This document shows positions 20,104-29,900 of a DNA stretch of 64,000 bases, one piece after another. Within the stretch, counting starts at the first letter, position 1; the number at the start of each line of letters is the position of its first letter. The notes under the pieces were generated by a model. The model was given only the letters and a program-made list of their open reading frames with translations. It ran no database searches and was not told the origin of the DNA. Both the position numbers and the translations under genes were made by a program. Source of the DNA: Andalucia godoyi (lineage: Eukaryota; Discoba; Jakobea; Jakobida; Andaluciidae); contig VRVR01000014.1 in the NCBI GenBank assembly GCA_009859145.1, forward strand, positions 127,618-191,617, in the 5' to 3' direction.

Positions 20104-20780
20104 CCAAATATATATGTAAAAATTATACCCAAGCAGATTTGTAGGAGCCTAAATTGAGAATATGCAACCACGGAAAAAAAAACCAAAAAAAAGAACCTCT
20201 AAAACCAAAACCAAAACCAAAACAAACGCCTTCAAAAAATCAGGAAAGAACGGAAATACCAAAATCATGACAATTAGATTATTTCGCGGATACTACGCCT
20301 GCTACGGAGTCAATTTACTCCTTTTTTTGTTGTTGTTGTTGTCGGTATTCTTGCCGTGCCGCATGATGACCAGACAAGATTCACGAATCACGAAGTCCTT
20401 TGTCACGGACGTCGTACGGAGTGTCCTAGAGATCCGGGGTTTGTTCAGAACCTGCATCCGCATGATCTTGATGTTGACGGGGACCTTTCTTCTCCGAAGA
20501 GAGCGCCGGGGGCTTGGTTGTACGTCCACCCTCCACAAGTTCGATGGTAGCGTTTTTACAACCGGGAGCGGTGGAGGTTGATTGCCTGAGCCGACGACGC
20601 GGAGGAACAGACGCGCAAATCTCGCTTGTGCTTAGTTCTGGTCGGATGGACAGAAAGCCTTTTGTTAAGGCGACGTGAACCAACAAAAACGCATAGTAAA
20701 AACATCACTTCAGGTTTGCCCCAATGGTGTAGAATGAACACGTAAACAGCTGAATACGGACGACTTTCTGCGGGGGTTAT
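20104..20780. other. Intergenic region without recognised gene
   Basis: These 677 bases lie between the CMSS1 start and the stop of the MED9-like gene. There are short open frames on both strands (minus 20302-20538 and 20426-20686, plus 20162-20581), but none shows a family signature. Overlapping minus-strand frames of 78-86 codons could be exons of a small spliced gene, which I cannot support. An AAAACCAAAACC-like simple repeat lies at about 20195-20225. Confidence 0.35.
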
Positions 20781-21185
20781 CTAAGCCGATGGAGGGACAT
20801 CGTTTGCGACTTGATGCGCGAGTTTCTGGAAAAGAGGCAGAGCAAGAAGCTGGTTCCAAGCATCGCGTTTCTTGTGAATTTCAGATTCCAGTCGTTTGCA
20901 TTCGCGCGACTGGTCGTCATCTGTCAATGCGATTCCCGGAGTTCTGTCGATGATTCTGTGTGCTTCCTTGAACTTTTCAAGCAGAGCATCCAGAGACCGC
21001 TTCACCTCGTCTCCGTGAACCTGGGTTCCCGTATCCGGGGTTTTGCGACTCAGAAAAGAAGCAGAAGCACTGGCCGCCACAGCGGAGGAGGAGGAGGAGG
21101 AGGGCGCAGGAGGAAGCTTCATCAGAGTCTCGATGAAGCGAATAACTTGCTCAATCTGAGACACAAAATCAAATGGATCAGACAT
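20781..21185 (-). CDS. MED9: Mediator subunit 9-like protein
   Basis: This small, helical 134-residue protein matches the pattern of Mediator subunit 9, a middle-module subunit of the RNA polymerase II coactivator. The diagnostic part is LLEKFKEAHRIIDRTPGIAL, followed by DDDQSRECKRLESEIHKKRD. It parallels MED9 proteins in having a helix, then I..PGI.L...EQ, then a second helix of the L..LR.Q...K type. A Ser/Ala-rich insertion lies near residues 28-45. The family is short and poorly conserved, so this is a motif-based call. A profile search against MED9 would settle it. Confidence 0.55.
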   Translation of the reverse strand: MSDPFDFVSQIEQVIRFIETLMKLPPAPSSSSSSAVAASASASFLSRKTPDTGTQVHGDEVKRSLDALLEKFKEAHRIIDRTPGIALTDDDQSRECKRLESEIHKKRDAWNQLLALPLFQKLAHQVANDVPPSA

Positions 21186-21660
21186 TGCCCCAAAGAAAGC
21201 AAAAAAAAAAAAAGTAGGATGCTCTCAAAAACCTCCGGTTCTATAGTTCCTGACAGTAACCACGCAAGCAAGTACGCTACTAATCGAAGACCCTTTTTGT
21301 TTTTGTTTTTGTTTTGCTTTGGGACATGATAATATGTAATGTTGCGTGTTCATCGAAAAGGATTCAAGGATTAAAACATACGGACACAAAACAGCAGCGC
21401 TGTGGAAGCATCAAGGGCGAAGGCTCAAGCCAAGTAGAGACACCTCCCCAATCCCTAAGTACGCTGTTCAAGTCGTCTCCAAAACCTTTCCTCAACACAA
21501 CTTGACAAGAAAAAATGCAGAAAAAGTGGGTCCTTTTGAACTGTGAAACTGTAATGGGTTTTTTTTGATTGTCAACTTTCCGTCATAAACACAACAAAAG
21601 GAAATACCGCCCAATCGTCTTAATCTTGTGTTTTCTCCTCCTTCTTCTTCTTCTTCTTCG

Positions 21661-21692
<32 letters not shown>

Positions 21693-21891
21693 TTAATTAA
21701 TTAGTTTGTTTACATTTTATTTTGTATTGATTAATTGATTAATTAATTTTAATTTGGTATTATTATTACCTTGATCAAATTCAGCAAAACAAGAAGAAAA
21801 AAAATATTGCCAACTCAACTCGTTATTTCTCTCTCGCCATTCTTTTGTTTCTCGTTCGTTTGGACTGTGCATTTTTTGTTTTGGGGAGTTG

Positions 21892-21938
<47 letters not shown>

Positions 21939-21946
21939 GTGTAGAA
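21186..21946. promoter_or_regulatory. Divergent promoter with simple repeats
   Basis: This region lies between the MED9-like and cullin genes. It has CTT and TTG trinucleotide runs (about 21638-21692), TTAATTAA-rich sequence (21695-21750), and a GT then GA dinucleotide tract (about 21889-21935) directly upstream of the cullin ATG. No gene is seen. Confidence 0.45.
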
Positions 21947-24469
21947 ATGGTTGTTATGCGAGGGCGGACCAAAGAGCAGATCGAGAAGGAATGCGTAGAG
22001 GTGTGGACGAAGATCGTCCCGACGCTGGATAAGATGTGGAATGTCGTTGCGTCCAGCTTTGCGAATGGATCAACGGGAACTGCGGCGTCGGTTCCTGTGA
22101 TGGGTGTGTCGATTTCTGAATACATGAGCGTTTTCACGAGCATATACACAATTTGTGTAAACAACATTACACCGCCAGAAGCTGCGTGCCATTCTGGATC
22201 GACGACTCAACAAATGCAATTGCCATCGACATTCATTACGGGTTATCTCCGAGATTGGATTGTCGAAAAGCTAAAGTGTATGATTGTGGGAATGATGCAG
22301 GAAGGCTTGGGGCAGATTGCTGCAATGGACCTGCTCGCAAACGCCTGGAGAGTGTTTTCCAGAAATCATCTGTTGCTCCGCAAATTGTTTGCAAAGGCCG
22401 GGAATGATACGGCAAAGACAATGTCTGGAAGTATCTCGCAGTCCTCTCTTACAGCATCGCGTTCTCCAGGCGTCTCTATTGCCTCTGCTTCGGGCCCGGT
22501 TGCAAATGGAGTGTCCCCCCTTGGCATTTCCGAACGATCCTTGGCCCAGCGACCCGAGAACGAGGTTGTCTTCCAAAATGGATTGGGGGCTTTCCGAGAA
22601 TATGTGTTTCGTTCGTTGTCAGTTGCGGCTGCAGCAGAATTTGTAGAGGAGTATCACAACTCGCGATTTTCAGAGAGCATGAAGAAGGAACAGCTGGGGC
22701 TGCTTCGGGATTTGTTTGTCGACATGGGAAAGGTTCGAGAAGTCAAGCAAGGGAATGTTGTCCATTCCCAAGCGGTGCCTGCGGAGGAGAGGAAACAGAT
22801 CCTCGGATTCTACAATCAATTTCTTTTTGCTCCGCTGTGTGCACAAACAGACGAGTATTTGAAGAAGGCTTCTGTGGGGTGGGTGCAGGAGAGTTCCGTT
22901 GCACAGTATCTGGATCGCATTGAAGCGTTCATTAATGCGGAAGAAAATCGAAGCATTGCTCTTCTTGATCCCAGTTCGCATGCACAGTTGCTCAACGTTG
23001 TCCGTGTGCGGCTCCTCAGCGACCATCTCGACTGGGTTCTGAATGATCCGAAGTCTGGGTTTATGTGGCTGTTGCAGAATGACCAATTGGAAGTTCTTTC
23101 GAGACTCAATCGGCTATTGCGCTTTGTCGACAACGGAATGGAGCGGCTAGGGGACGGGTTTCGCTCGTTCATCATCCAGGAGTGCGATGCCATTCGGTTA
23201 TCGATTGAAATCAAGGAGGTTGAGGACGACAAGGAAAAGAAAGGGTCTGCATTAGAGGAGAAGGCGAAGGCAGATGAGTACTCTAGGAAGATCCTTGAAC
23301 AGCACGACAAATATCGGAGCTTGGTGCGATCCGTTTTTGAGGGCTCGGATATTATGAATGCGAGTTTCCGGCGTGCATTCGAATCCATTATGGGAGCAGA
23401 ATTGGCGGGTGTCTCAACCAGCGAGCTGCTTGCGGGATTTTGCGACGCTCTTTTGCGAAGGAGGTACCGTGATATTGACGATGTCGCGTTCGACAAGTTT
23501 GTGGATAATCTGATTGCCTGCTACGCATATCTTTCGAACAAGGATCTGTTCATTAGTTTCTATCAAAACGGTCTGGCCAGGAGACTGCTGTCGACAACGC
23601 CGACCGATGATGTGGAAGCAGGAGTTCTCTTGAAATTCAAGGAAAAATACGGCTCCTCGTTGACCAGCAGGATGGAGGGCATGTTGCAAGATCGTGTTGT
23701 GTCGATGGAGTACAACGAACGGTTTTCGGAGTGGTTGCGGGGTGCCGGATCAAATCACGCATTTTCTTTTGGCTTTTCTTGTCAGGTTCTCCGCAATGGT
23801 TGCTGGCCACAGTTTGAGCCGTCGACACTGACCCCGTCTGCAGAGGTAATGTCTGCCATGGAGGCGTTTACGCAGTTCTACAAGACCATCCGTGACCGAG
23901 CGATCCTCACCTACAAGCACTCTCTGGGACAGGTTGTGTTGAAAGTGAACTTTACCAAGGGCGACAAGGAAGTTACAATGTCCCCCGAGCAAGCCTGCAT
24001 TTGCTTGTTGTTCAACGACAGCGCAACGCTCACTTTAGACGCAGTTGCAACAGCATTGAGCCTTCAAATCGACACCGTCAAAAGAAACATTTCCGCCATG
24101 ACCGACTCTCAATACAAGGTGTTTTCGAGGACCGGCGATGCGTACAGTTTTAATGCAGGATTCTGGACGGCTGCCCGAAAATTTGTGCTTCCAGCAGTTC
24201 GCACTAAGTCCACGAAGGATGAGCGTGCCTCGGTAGCGAAGAATGTACAGGAAGACCGCAAGTTTGTCACCGATGCCATTATTGTGCGTGTCATGAAGAG
24301 CAAGAGACGGCTTCGGTATCAGGAGCTTTTGCAAGAAACCATGCGCCACTGCGGTGCGCGGTTTGCGGCCGAAGTCCGCTTGACAAAGGCTTGCGTTGAG
24401 TCGCTGATTGAACGAGAGTATCTTGAACGAGATCCTCAGGACTCGGACTTCCTGCTCTACAAGGCATAG
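21947..24469 (+). CDS. Cullin (CUL1-like ubiquitin ligase scaffold)
   Basis: The 840-residue protein is a cullin, the scaffold of cullin-RING ubiquitin ligases. The N-terminal cullin repeats include ISEYMSVFTSIYTICVN, the CUL1-like SKP1/F-box contact region, though a Ser-rich insertion follows near 150-210. The cullin homology domain is visible from about 540 (NLIACYAYLSNKDLFISFYQ, LARRLLS, WPQFEPSTLTPSAEV). The C-terminal winged helix contains AIIVRVMKSKRRLRYQELL, where Lys784 is the expected NEDD8 acceptor, and the protein ends IEREYLERDPQDSDFLLYKA as in canonical cullins. The paralogue class (CUL1 rather than CUL3/4) is a judgement from the N-terminus only. Confidence 0.92.
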   Translation: MVVMRGRTKEQIEKECVEVWTKIVPTLDKMWNVVASSFANGSTGTAASVPVMGVSISEYMSVFTSIYTICVNNITPPEAACHSGSTTQQMQLPSTFITGYLRDWIVEKLKCMIVGMMQEGLGQIAAMDLLANAWRVFSRNHLLLRKLFAKAGNDTAKTMSGSISQSSLTASRSPGVSIASASGPVANGVSPLGISERSLAQRPENEVVFQNGLGAFREYVFRSLSVAAAAEFVEEYHNSRFSESMKKEQLGLLRDLFVDMGKVREVKQGNVVHSQAVPAEERKQILGFYNQFLFAPLCAQTDEYLKKASVGWVQESSVAQYLDRIEAFINAEENRSIALLDPSSHAQLLNVVRVRLLSDHLDWVLNDPKSGFMWLLQNDQLEVLSRLNRLLRFVDNGMERLGDGFRSFIIQECDAIRLSIEIKEVEDDKEKKGSALEEKAKADEYSRKILEQHDKYRSLVRSVFEGSDIMNASFRRAFESIMGAELAGVSTSELLAGFCDALLRRRYRDIDDVAFDKFVDNLIACYAYLSNKDLFISFYQNGLARRLLSTTPTDDVEAGVLLKFKEKYGSSLTSRMEGMLQDRVVSMEYNERFSEWLRGAGSNHAFSFGFSCQVLRNGCWPQFEPSTLTPSAEVMSAMEAFTQFYKTIRDRAILTYKHSLGQVVLKVNFTKGDKEVTMSPEQACICLLFNDSATLTLDAVATALSLQIDTVKRNISAMTDSQYKVFSRTGDAYSFNAGFWTAARKFVLPAVRTKSTKDERASVAKNVQEDRKFVTDAIIVRVMKSKRRLRYQELLQETMRHCGARFAAEVRLTKACVESLIEREYLERDPQDSDFLLYKA

Positions 24470-25003
24470 TCTATTTTTTCTGTTTTTTCTGTTTTCTTTG
24501 CGGTGTGCAGAGCCCACACTCTCACGCTCGCTCGCTCACTCACTGTTGCACACCCATCCTCATACTGAATGCCCTCGTTCCTCCTATCCGCGGTGCGTGT
24601 ATAAAACAGATCTGCTCTTTTTTCTCCTGTTGCACGTTTTCTCTTTTCTGCGTCTTTTCTATCGTCCCGCCTTGCCACCATTCTAGTAGGTTGCTGAGCG
24701 CTTCTCCACGTTCATCATCATCGTCGTTTTTTTTTTCTTCCATTCCCCTCAGACGCATCCTCCTCCCGACGCAGCCACTGCGAAGGAAAACCAGGTATGC
24801 ATGCACGGAGGCTTTTGTCCCTCCTCCTTTTTTTTTAATGGGGAGGGGAGGGGGATGAAAGTAATTTATTTAAAATATGATAGTTAGATATCAGGCTTGT
24901 TGCTAGCCGTGGGGAGAGCGTGCACAAACCGACAACAGTGGAAGATGGGACAACAATTCACTTTTACGTTCTTTGTAGCTGGCAATTGAGTGTTTGGTTT
25001 TGC
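24470..25003. other. Intergenic region between convergent genes
   Basis: These 534 bases hold the 3' ends of the cullin and RRP1 genes. The sequence is CT-rich, with poly-T and poly-G patches near 24725 and 24840. No gene or structured RNA was recognised. Confidence 0.4.
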
Positions 25004-26284
25004 CTACTTTGTCTTTCTGCGCTTACTGGGTCTCGCATCTTCGTCGACAGCGGTCGGCTTCTTCTTCGAACCATTGGAACGCGACGCAACAGGAACCTTT
25101 CCCCCATGAACATCATCATCATCGTCGTCGTCGGCCATGATTTCCTCTGCAACGTCGATTTTCTTCTTTGACGTTCGCTGCAGACGCTTGGACTGCTTTC
25201 CGATTTTCTGCCGGTTCTCGTCGTCCTTCTCGTCGCGATTCTCTTCTCGTTCTTGTTCTTGTCGCCCTTTTTGCTGTTGTTTTCTCTTGACGGGAACGAA
25301 AACAGCATTCTTTGGTGATTTGGTTGCTCTTCTGTTCGTCTTCATCGAAATATTGTCCCCTTCCCCTTCCCTTTCCCATTCTCCTTCTTCTTCTTCGTCT
25401 CCTACTTCTTCTTCCACATCTTTCGGCGTAGCGTGCGTCTGAGCTCCTTTGGACCCAACAACGACTGCTGGAATCTTCCGAACACTTTTTCTTTCTTCGA
25501 GCTTGCCTTGCGGATCGACTGCCTCTCCAGACGCGAAGGAGGAGGCAAAGGTCTTCTTGCTCGCTTGAACAGCAAAGAGTCGCTGTTCAATGCTCTGGGC
25601 GAGTGCATACAATGACTTTCGATTCGGATCCAGCGTCTCTGCACGGCCTCCAAGATCCATAGCCTCCTTCCGGACGCATTCGAGCAGATCCGCACGATCC
25701 CATTGCTTAACAAGTGGTGCAAAAACGGACTCTGAAACGCGTTTCCGAACAGCCTTGTCCGCCGACGATTCCAGCACATGCACGAATGGACGCACCGAGT
25801 CGACTGAAGTGCAATGCTCCAAGGGCCACACGTCGATAAGGTGGAAAATCAAGCCAACAGGAGTTGCTGGGTCACGTATCCTAGACACAGCTTCTTCAAA
25901 AAGCTCTCTTTCAAAGGCAGCACTCGTGAATATGCGGACAAGCGACATGAACTTGTCCAGCCGATGCCGATCGATCCGAGACCACATCGACGACATGGTC
26001 GAGTAAAACCCAAGGACGTACAACTCTTTTGCTTCTTTCGTCTGCAATACATCAATGATGTTTGCAAATTCTTGGGCAAGCTCAAGCTGGCTGTGCGCTT
26101 TGTCCGCATGGAACATTGCAAAGAACAGCCCACGCCAAAGCTTCAGCATTTCCGTCTCTGTGAATTCCGGCCGCTTTGCCATAAACCTCTTCAGATTCTT
26201 CAATGCACGATTGCGAATAGAAGGAGTCGAGTCTGCAAGTCGTCGAATCAGACCTTTTTCACGAGTCTCAATATCATCCGCCAT
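25004..26284 (-). CDS. RRP1: RRP1/NOP52 ribosomal RNA processing protein
   Basis: The 426-residue protein matches the Nop52/RRP1 family, needed for 27S pre-rRNA processing on the way to 5.8S and 25S rRNA. The conserved domain fills residues 1-230: KGLIRRLADSTPSIRNRALK, then LKLWRGLFFAMFHADKAHSQ (the LWKGLFYCMWMSDKP-type block), and FYSTMSSMWSRIDRHRLDKF. The remainder is a charged Lys/Glu-rich tail with an Asp run (DDDDDDD) and basic nuclear-localisation-like clusters, ending SKRRKTK. It is divergent from the multi-TM gene at 26756. Confidence 0.92.
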   Translation of the reverse strand: MADDIETREKGLIRRLADSTPSIRNRALKNLKRFMAKRPEFTETEMLKLWRGLFFAMFHADKAHSQLELAQEFANIIDVLQTKEAKELYVLGFYSTMSSMWSRIDRHRLDKFMSLVRIFTSAAFERELFEEAVSRIRDPATPVGLIFHLIDVWPLEHCTSVDSVRPFVHVLESSADKAVRKRVSESVFAPLVKQWDRADLLECVRKEAMDLGGRAETLDPNRKSLYALAQSIEQRLFAVQASKKTFASSFASGEAVDPQGKLEERKSVRKIPAVVVGSKGAQTHATPKDVEEEVGDEEEEGEWEREGEGDNISMKTNRRATKSPKNAVFVPVKRKQQQKGRQEQEREENRDEKDDENRQKIGKQSKRLQRTSKKKIDVAEEIMADDDDDDDVHGGKVPVASRSNGSKKKPTAVDEDARPSKRRKTK

Positions 26285-26755
26285 ATTCTGCTAGATGCTG
26301 TTTTTTTCTTCTTCTCAAATGAACGATTTTTTTCTTCTTCAGTTCTTTGATTTTTGTTTGTTCTTGTCCTTAGCCTTTCTTTTCAGAAAAATACTTTTAA
26401 AAAATATGTAAAAAATCAAAGGAAAATAATAATAATAAACAAAAACAAACGCGACATCATCGAAGAACGATTCCCGAATATTCGCACATAAAAATTAAAA
26501 AAATTCTCTTTTACTTCTGGCGCTGGATTCCGCCAACTACAGCCGGGATCGTCGGGGCATTTTCGTCGGAGAATTTGAATCGTTGTGCGAAAATTGTTTT
26601 AGACGTTGCGGGAGTGAGTGCGGGGGCAACGGGATCCGCGTGCCTGTTTTTGTTTGAAAGGGGAGAGAAAGAGAAAGAGAGAAAGAGAAAGAGAGAGAGG
26701 GAGAGAGAGAGGAAGGAAGCTGGGGAGCAGTAGAGGAGTGGAGAGACGTAGTGTC
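26285..26755. promoter_or_regulatory. Divergent promoter with GA tract
   Basis: These 471 bases separate RRP1 from the multi-TM gene. They are AT-rich with AATAAT runs at 26425-26440. A long GA tract (about 26655-26713) lies immediately upstream of the plus-strand ATG, mirroring the GA tract before the cullin gene. Confidence 0.45.
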
Positions 26756-27715
26756 ATGATATTAGAGTCCGTTTGGTTGTCTGCGTTCTTCTCGGGGATT
26801 CTCGCGGCTGCAATCGCCGTGTTGGTGACGCGGGTCATCGAGAAGCTTGGAGGAGCACTTGGAGGAATTCTCGCGACGACTCCGACCACCATTATCCCTT
26901 CTGCACTTGGACTGTACTTCCAGTCTTCACAGGCCGGCTTTGAATTGTCGATGTTCTCGGTTGCTCCGACGTTGCTTCTGAATGCCTTCTTCTTGTACCT
27001 CTGGAAAATAATTCCGCCAAAGCTCAATACGTCGTGGGAGCTGAAAAGGAAACTTGCGGTGATGGTGTGCATCTCTCTTGGATCCTGGTTTATTCTAGCA
27101 ACTGGGCTTGTCTTGGTCTTGTCTCTGCTCAGCTCGACATCTGCCATGTTTGCGATTGCAATTGTCGCAGCTAGTGCACAGTTTATCACCGGCGGTGCGA
27201 TCACTTTTAGGCTGAATACGACTCCAAAAGGGAAAAACAGGGTTCCGTGGACGTCTCTCGGAGCCAGAGCATTGTTAGCTGGGATGGCGGTTGGCTCTGC
27301 AGTCCTAATTTCGACAACCAGTCCGCTTGCTGCTGGCATCACGTCGTGCTTTCCAGCAATCTTTCTAACCTCTATGGTTGGTCTTTGGTTGTCTCAAGGA
27401 GAAGCAGTGCCACTCGGAGCAGTGGGTCCGATGATCATTGGCTCGTCCAGCGTGAGTGTGTTTGCGGTTCTTGCGGTGTTTCTGTTTCAAGTGGTGGGCC
27501 CTTGGATTGGCTTGATCATATCGTACATGCTAGTTGTCGGATTCGTCAGTGCTCCCGTGTACTACTATTTGCGTTGGAGGCAACGAGTGAACAGCCGCGA
27601 CTCGACATCTGACTCTGTGAAGGAGGCGGAATTGTCGGATACCATAGGATTTTCCAAACTTGTGGAAACCGAAGGAGGGGAGGAGGCAGATGTCGCCGCA
27701 ATCGAGAATAAATGA
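26756..27715 (+). CDS. Multi-TM membrane protein, family not recognised
   Basis: The 319-residue protein has about nine hydrophobic segments and no signal-peptide-like cleavage region. A conserved-looking first module reads LGGALGGILATTPTTIIPSA and a later half has TTSPLAAGITSCFPAIFLTS. Both carry a T/S-P motif after a Gly-rich helix, suggesting an internal two-fold repeat as in small transporters. The cytosolic C-terminus is acidic (ETEGGEEADVAAIENK). I cannot name the family or substrate. The ATG at 26756 was chosen because upstream in-frame codons only translate the GA tract. Its stop is 58 bases from the stop of the convergent WD40 gene. Confidence 0.7.
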   Translation: MILESVWLSAFFSGILAAAIAVLVTRVIEKLGGALGGILATTPTTIIPSALGLYFQSSQAGFELSMFSVAPTLLLNAFFLYLWKIIPPKLNTSWELKRKLAVMVCISLGSWFILATGLVLVLSLLSSTSAMFAIAIVAASAQFITGGAITFRLNTTPKGKNRVPWTSLGARALLAGMAVGSAVLISTTSPLAAGITSCFPAIFLTSMVGLWLSQGEAVPLGAVGPMIIGSSSVSVFAVLAVFLFQVVGPWIGLIISYMLVVGFVSAPVYYYLRWRQRVNSRDSTSDSVKEAELSDTIGFSKLVETEGGEEADVAAIENK

Positions 27716-27773
27716 TGCACCCAAGAGAAGGATGGGAAGCAGAAAGAGTGGAGGATCGCTGTGGATCGGTCGT

Positions 27774-29900
27774 TCACACCACGAGGACGTATTCGGAAGG
27801 AAACGAGTATCCTGCCCGAATGTCTGTCCACAAATGCAAGTATGCATTGTCGGCGCATGCCGCGACCCATTCTGCATTGTGTCCGATGACGACAGCCGAG
27901 TGTTCGGATGAGAGTGCGAGTGGGCACATGAGACGCTGCATTATGCAGCCCGATAAAATGTCCCAAATATACACGCCAGAGTCTTCCCCGGTGCTGAACA
28001 GCCTGGTTCCACAAGGAGAAAATACGGCGTGGTTGGCTCCTGTGCATGCTACGGAATTACCAGGCACCCGTTGCAGATTTTGGTCGTGTTTGTACTCCAG
28101 GACTGGTCCTGTCAGCCTGCGTGTGTCATAAACATGAACCAAGCAGTCCGAACGCGTGGAGGCAATGAGCGTTTCCCGAACCGGAGAAAACATAACGCTG
28201 TTCACGACGACACCATTGTAGGCAGGGAAGGATAAGCAGGGTTGCGCAGATCGAAGATCCCACACCCGGACACATCCGTCGGTCTCTCCGCCAGTGGCAG
28301 CAAGGACAGGATTCACAGGGCTTGACGAAATGCAACTCACCATGTCTGGATGAGCATCCCACGAGCCTATCCTGACACAGCGCTTCACATCAAATACTTG
28401 CAGTATTCCGCGCTTGTCCTGCTCAATGCCGGCAATCAGGCAGTCTTGGTACTCGAGACTTCCAAATGACATTGTATGGCACTTCCGGATGCGACGCGCG
28501 GATCCTCGTACGAAGGACTTTGGGACCGGTACAAGCAAGTCGTCTTTCCACTTCACGACAGAATCTCCAATTTCAAACAGCCGGATGTACCCGTCTTCGC
28601 CACACGTTGAGAACACGCGGCTGTTGGATCCGTGCGTTGCAATCAGCAGGGCATTCTTTGAGTGCGCTGGAACCGAGTTTATCAATGTGCCTGCAAGAGC
28701 ATCAAACACACCGACAGAACCGTCAACGGAGCAAGTAACTGCAAACTCTCCACCGCACGAAAATTGAATGTCATTCACGGCCTTCTCGTGGCCATTCAGA
28801 AAGGAAACGGTGCCGCTATCTAAATCGACAATCCATGCATTGTGTGAGTCTGCTGATGAACACGCTGCTACGCGGTTGCGGGTCGACAATGGGTCCTTGC
28901 ACAAGAATGGAATGTGAGACGATGTAAACGACGCTGATTGACAACGCGCTCCTCCAGCCTTCATTGCAAAGACGCCATCCAATCGCGGTCTTTTCGCAAT
29001 CCCGTGAAACAACTTGAGATTCAGACATCTCTGTGGAATGAATCCGTCCACGGTTCTCTTCCGAGCGTCCGCCAATCTAGGCCGAGTACGATGCAAAATG
29101 TGCACTTGTGACGGCAAACGATTCACATCAAACAAACGGGAGTCTGTCAAAACCACAGTTTGCTGCATTTGGATTGCCGTCTTCTGTTCTGCCGCATCCG
29201 AGGTCATCAGAAACACCTCGTACAAGAATGCCAGGTAGCGACGCAAATCCATCACTGTTCGTCCTTTGAACAGCATGCACCACTTTTCCAGATTCACTGC
29301 AGAAGCGCTGTAGTTTGACAAAATGTGAAGCAGCAAGCAGTGCTCATTTCTGAAAAAGGGGTAATGCACAATGTCACCTTCTTCTGCCAGTGCAGCAACT
29401 TCGGGCCCGACGACATCCTCCAAATACCGAGCCTGCAACGCAAATCGCAGTGCGGATGCACTCATAAACGGTCTGGGGACTTCGTTTGGGATGTCTCGGA
29501 ACCAATGCAGAGACTCATACGGATCAATCGATTTGGACAGGTAGTCCACCAGTGCAGATGACGTGTTGAGATAAAATGAAATTGGTCGCACCAGCCGACA
29601 AGAGAAATCGGGTTCCTCCATCAAACAGTATTCGAGCTCACTCTGAATCCGCAGGCATTCGTCTTTCAATTGATGTGCAATGTCCTTTCGCTCAATTGTT
29701 GTTTCTTGGTCCAATCGATGCACAGAATTCGTCATTTGTGTCGCAACGTACCGAGTGTCCACATAATCCTGAATTTGCGGGGGCGGTGGTTCCAGAAATT
29801 CCGCCAACTGCGACAGCGATTCGGCTACACTGGAAAGAAATCCTTCTGGCAGTACCGCATCCGTAAACTCCACATCCATCTCTAGTTTTGTCCAACTCAA
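27774..29900 (-). CDS. WD40-repeat protein
   Basis: The 708-residue protein has a helical N-terminal half (about 1-310) and a C-terminal WD40 propeller. Repeat signatures include FLNGHEKAVNDIQFSCGGEF (about 375), CSVDGSVGVFDALAG, CGEDGYIRLFE, GGETDGCVRVWDLRSAQP, DCLVHVYDTRR and STGEDSGVYIWDILSG. The VWDLR and VYDTR forms are WDxR-like motifs of the kind found in substrate receptors of CUL4-DDB1 ligases, but that role is only a suggestion. The N-terminal half has no recognised domain. SELEYCLMEEPDF and VPRPFMSASALRFALQARYL look like helical repeats. I considered TAF5 but see no convincing LisH or TAF5 N-terminal domain. Confidence 0.7.
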   Translation of the reverse strand: MSWTKLEMDVEFTDAVLPEGFLSSVAESLSQLAEFLEPPPPQIQDYVDTRYVATQMTNSVHRLDQETTIERKDIAHQLKDECLRIQSELEYCLMEEPDFSCRLVRPISFYLNTSSALVDYLSKSIDPYESLHWFRDIPNEVPRPFMSASALRFALQARYLEDVVGPEVAALAEEGDIVHYPFFRNEHCLLLHILSNYSASAVNLEKWCMLFKGRTVMDLRRYLAFLYEVFLMTSDAAEQKTAIQMQQTVVLTDSRLFDVNRLPSQVHILHRTRPRLADARKRTVDGFIPQRCLNLKLFHGIAKRPRLDGVFAMKAGGARCQSASFTSSHIPFLCKDPLSTRNRVAACSSADSHNAWIVDLDSGTVSFLNGHEKAVNDIQFSCGGEFAVTCSVDGSVGVFDALAGTLINSVPAHSKNALLIATHGSNSRVFSTCGEDGYIRLFEIGDSVVKWKDDLLVPVPKSFVRGSARRIRKCHTMSFGSLEYQDCLIAGIEQDKRGILQVFDVKRCVRIGSWDAHPDMVSCISSSPVNPVLAATGGETDGCVRVWDLRSAQPCLSFPAYNGVVVNSVMFSPVRETLIASTRSDCLVHVYDTRRLTGPVLEYKHDQNLQRVPGNSVACTGANHAVFSPCGTRLFSTGEDSGVYIWDILSGCIMQRLMCPLALSSEHSAVVIGHNAEWVAACADNAYLHLWTDIRAGYSFPSEYVLVV

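Noticed and set aside
20162-20686. Small genes on either strand downstream of the CMSS1 start
   Set aside because: The frames are short, overlapping and without a family signature; a spliced gene cannot be excluded but cannot be supported.
28200-28235. ATTGTAGGCAGG similarity to the element right end
   Set aside because: It is a short match inside the WD40 coding sequence, and the rest of the right-end consensus is absent.
27774-29900. TAF5 assignment for the WD40 protein
   Set aside because: The propeller repeats are clear, but the N-terminal half lacks a convincing LisH or TAF5 N-terminal domain.
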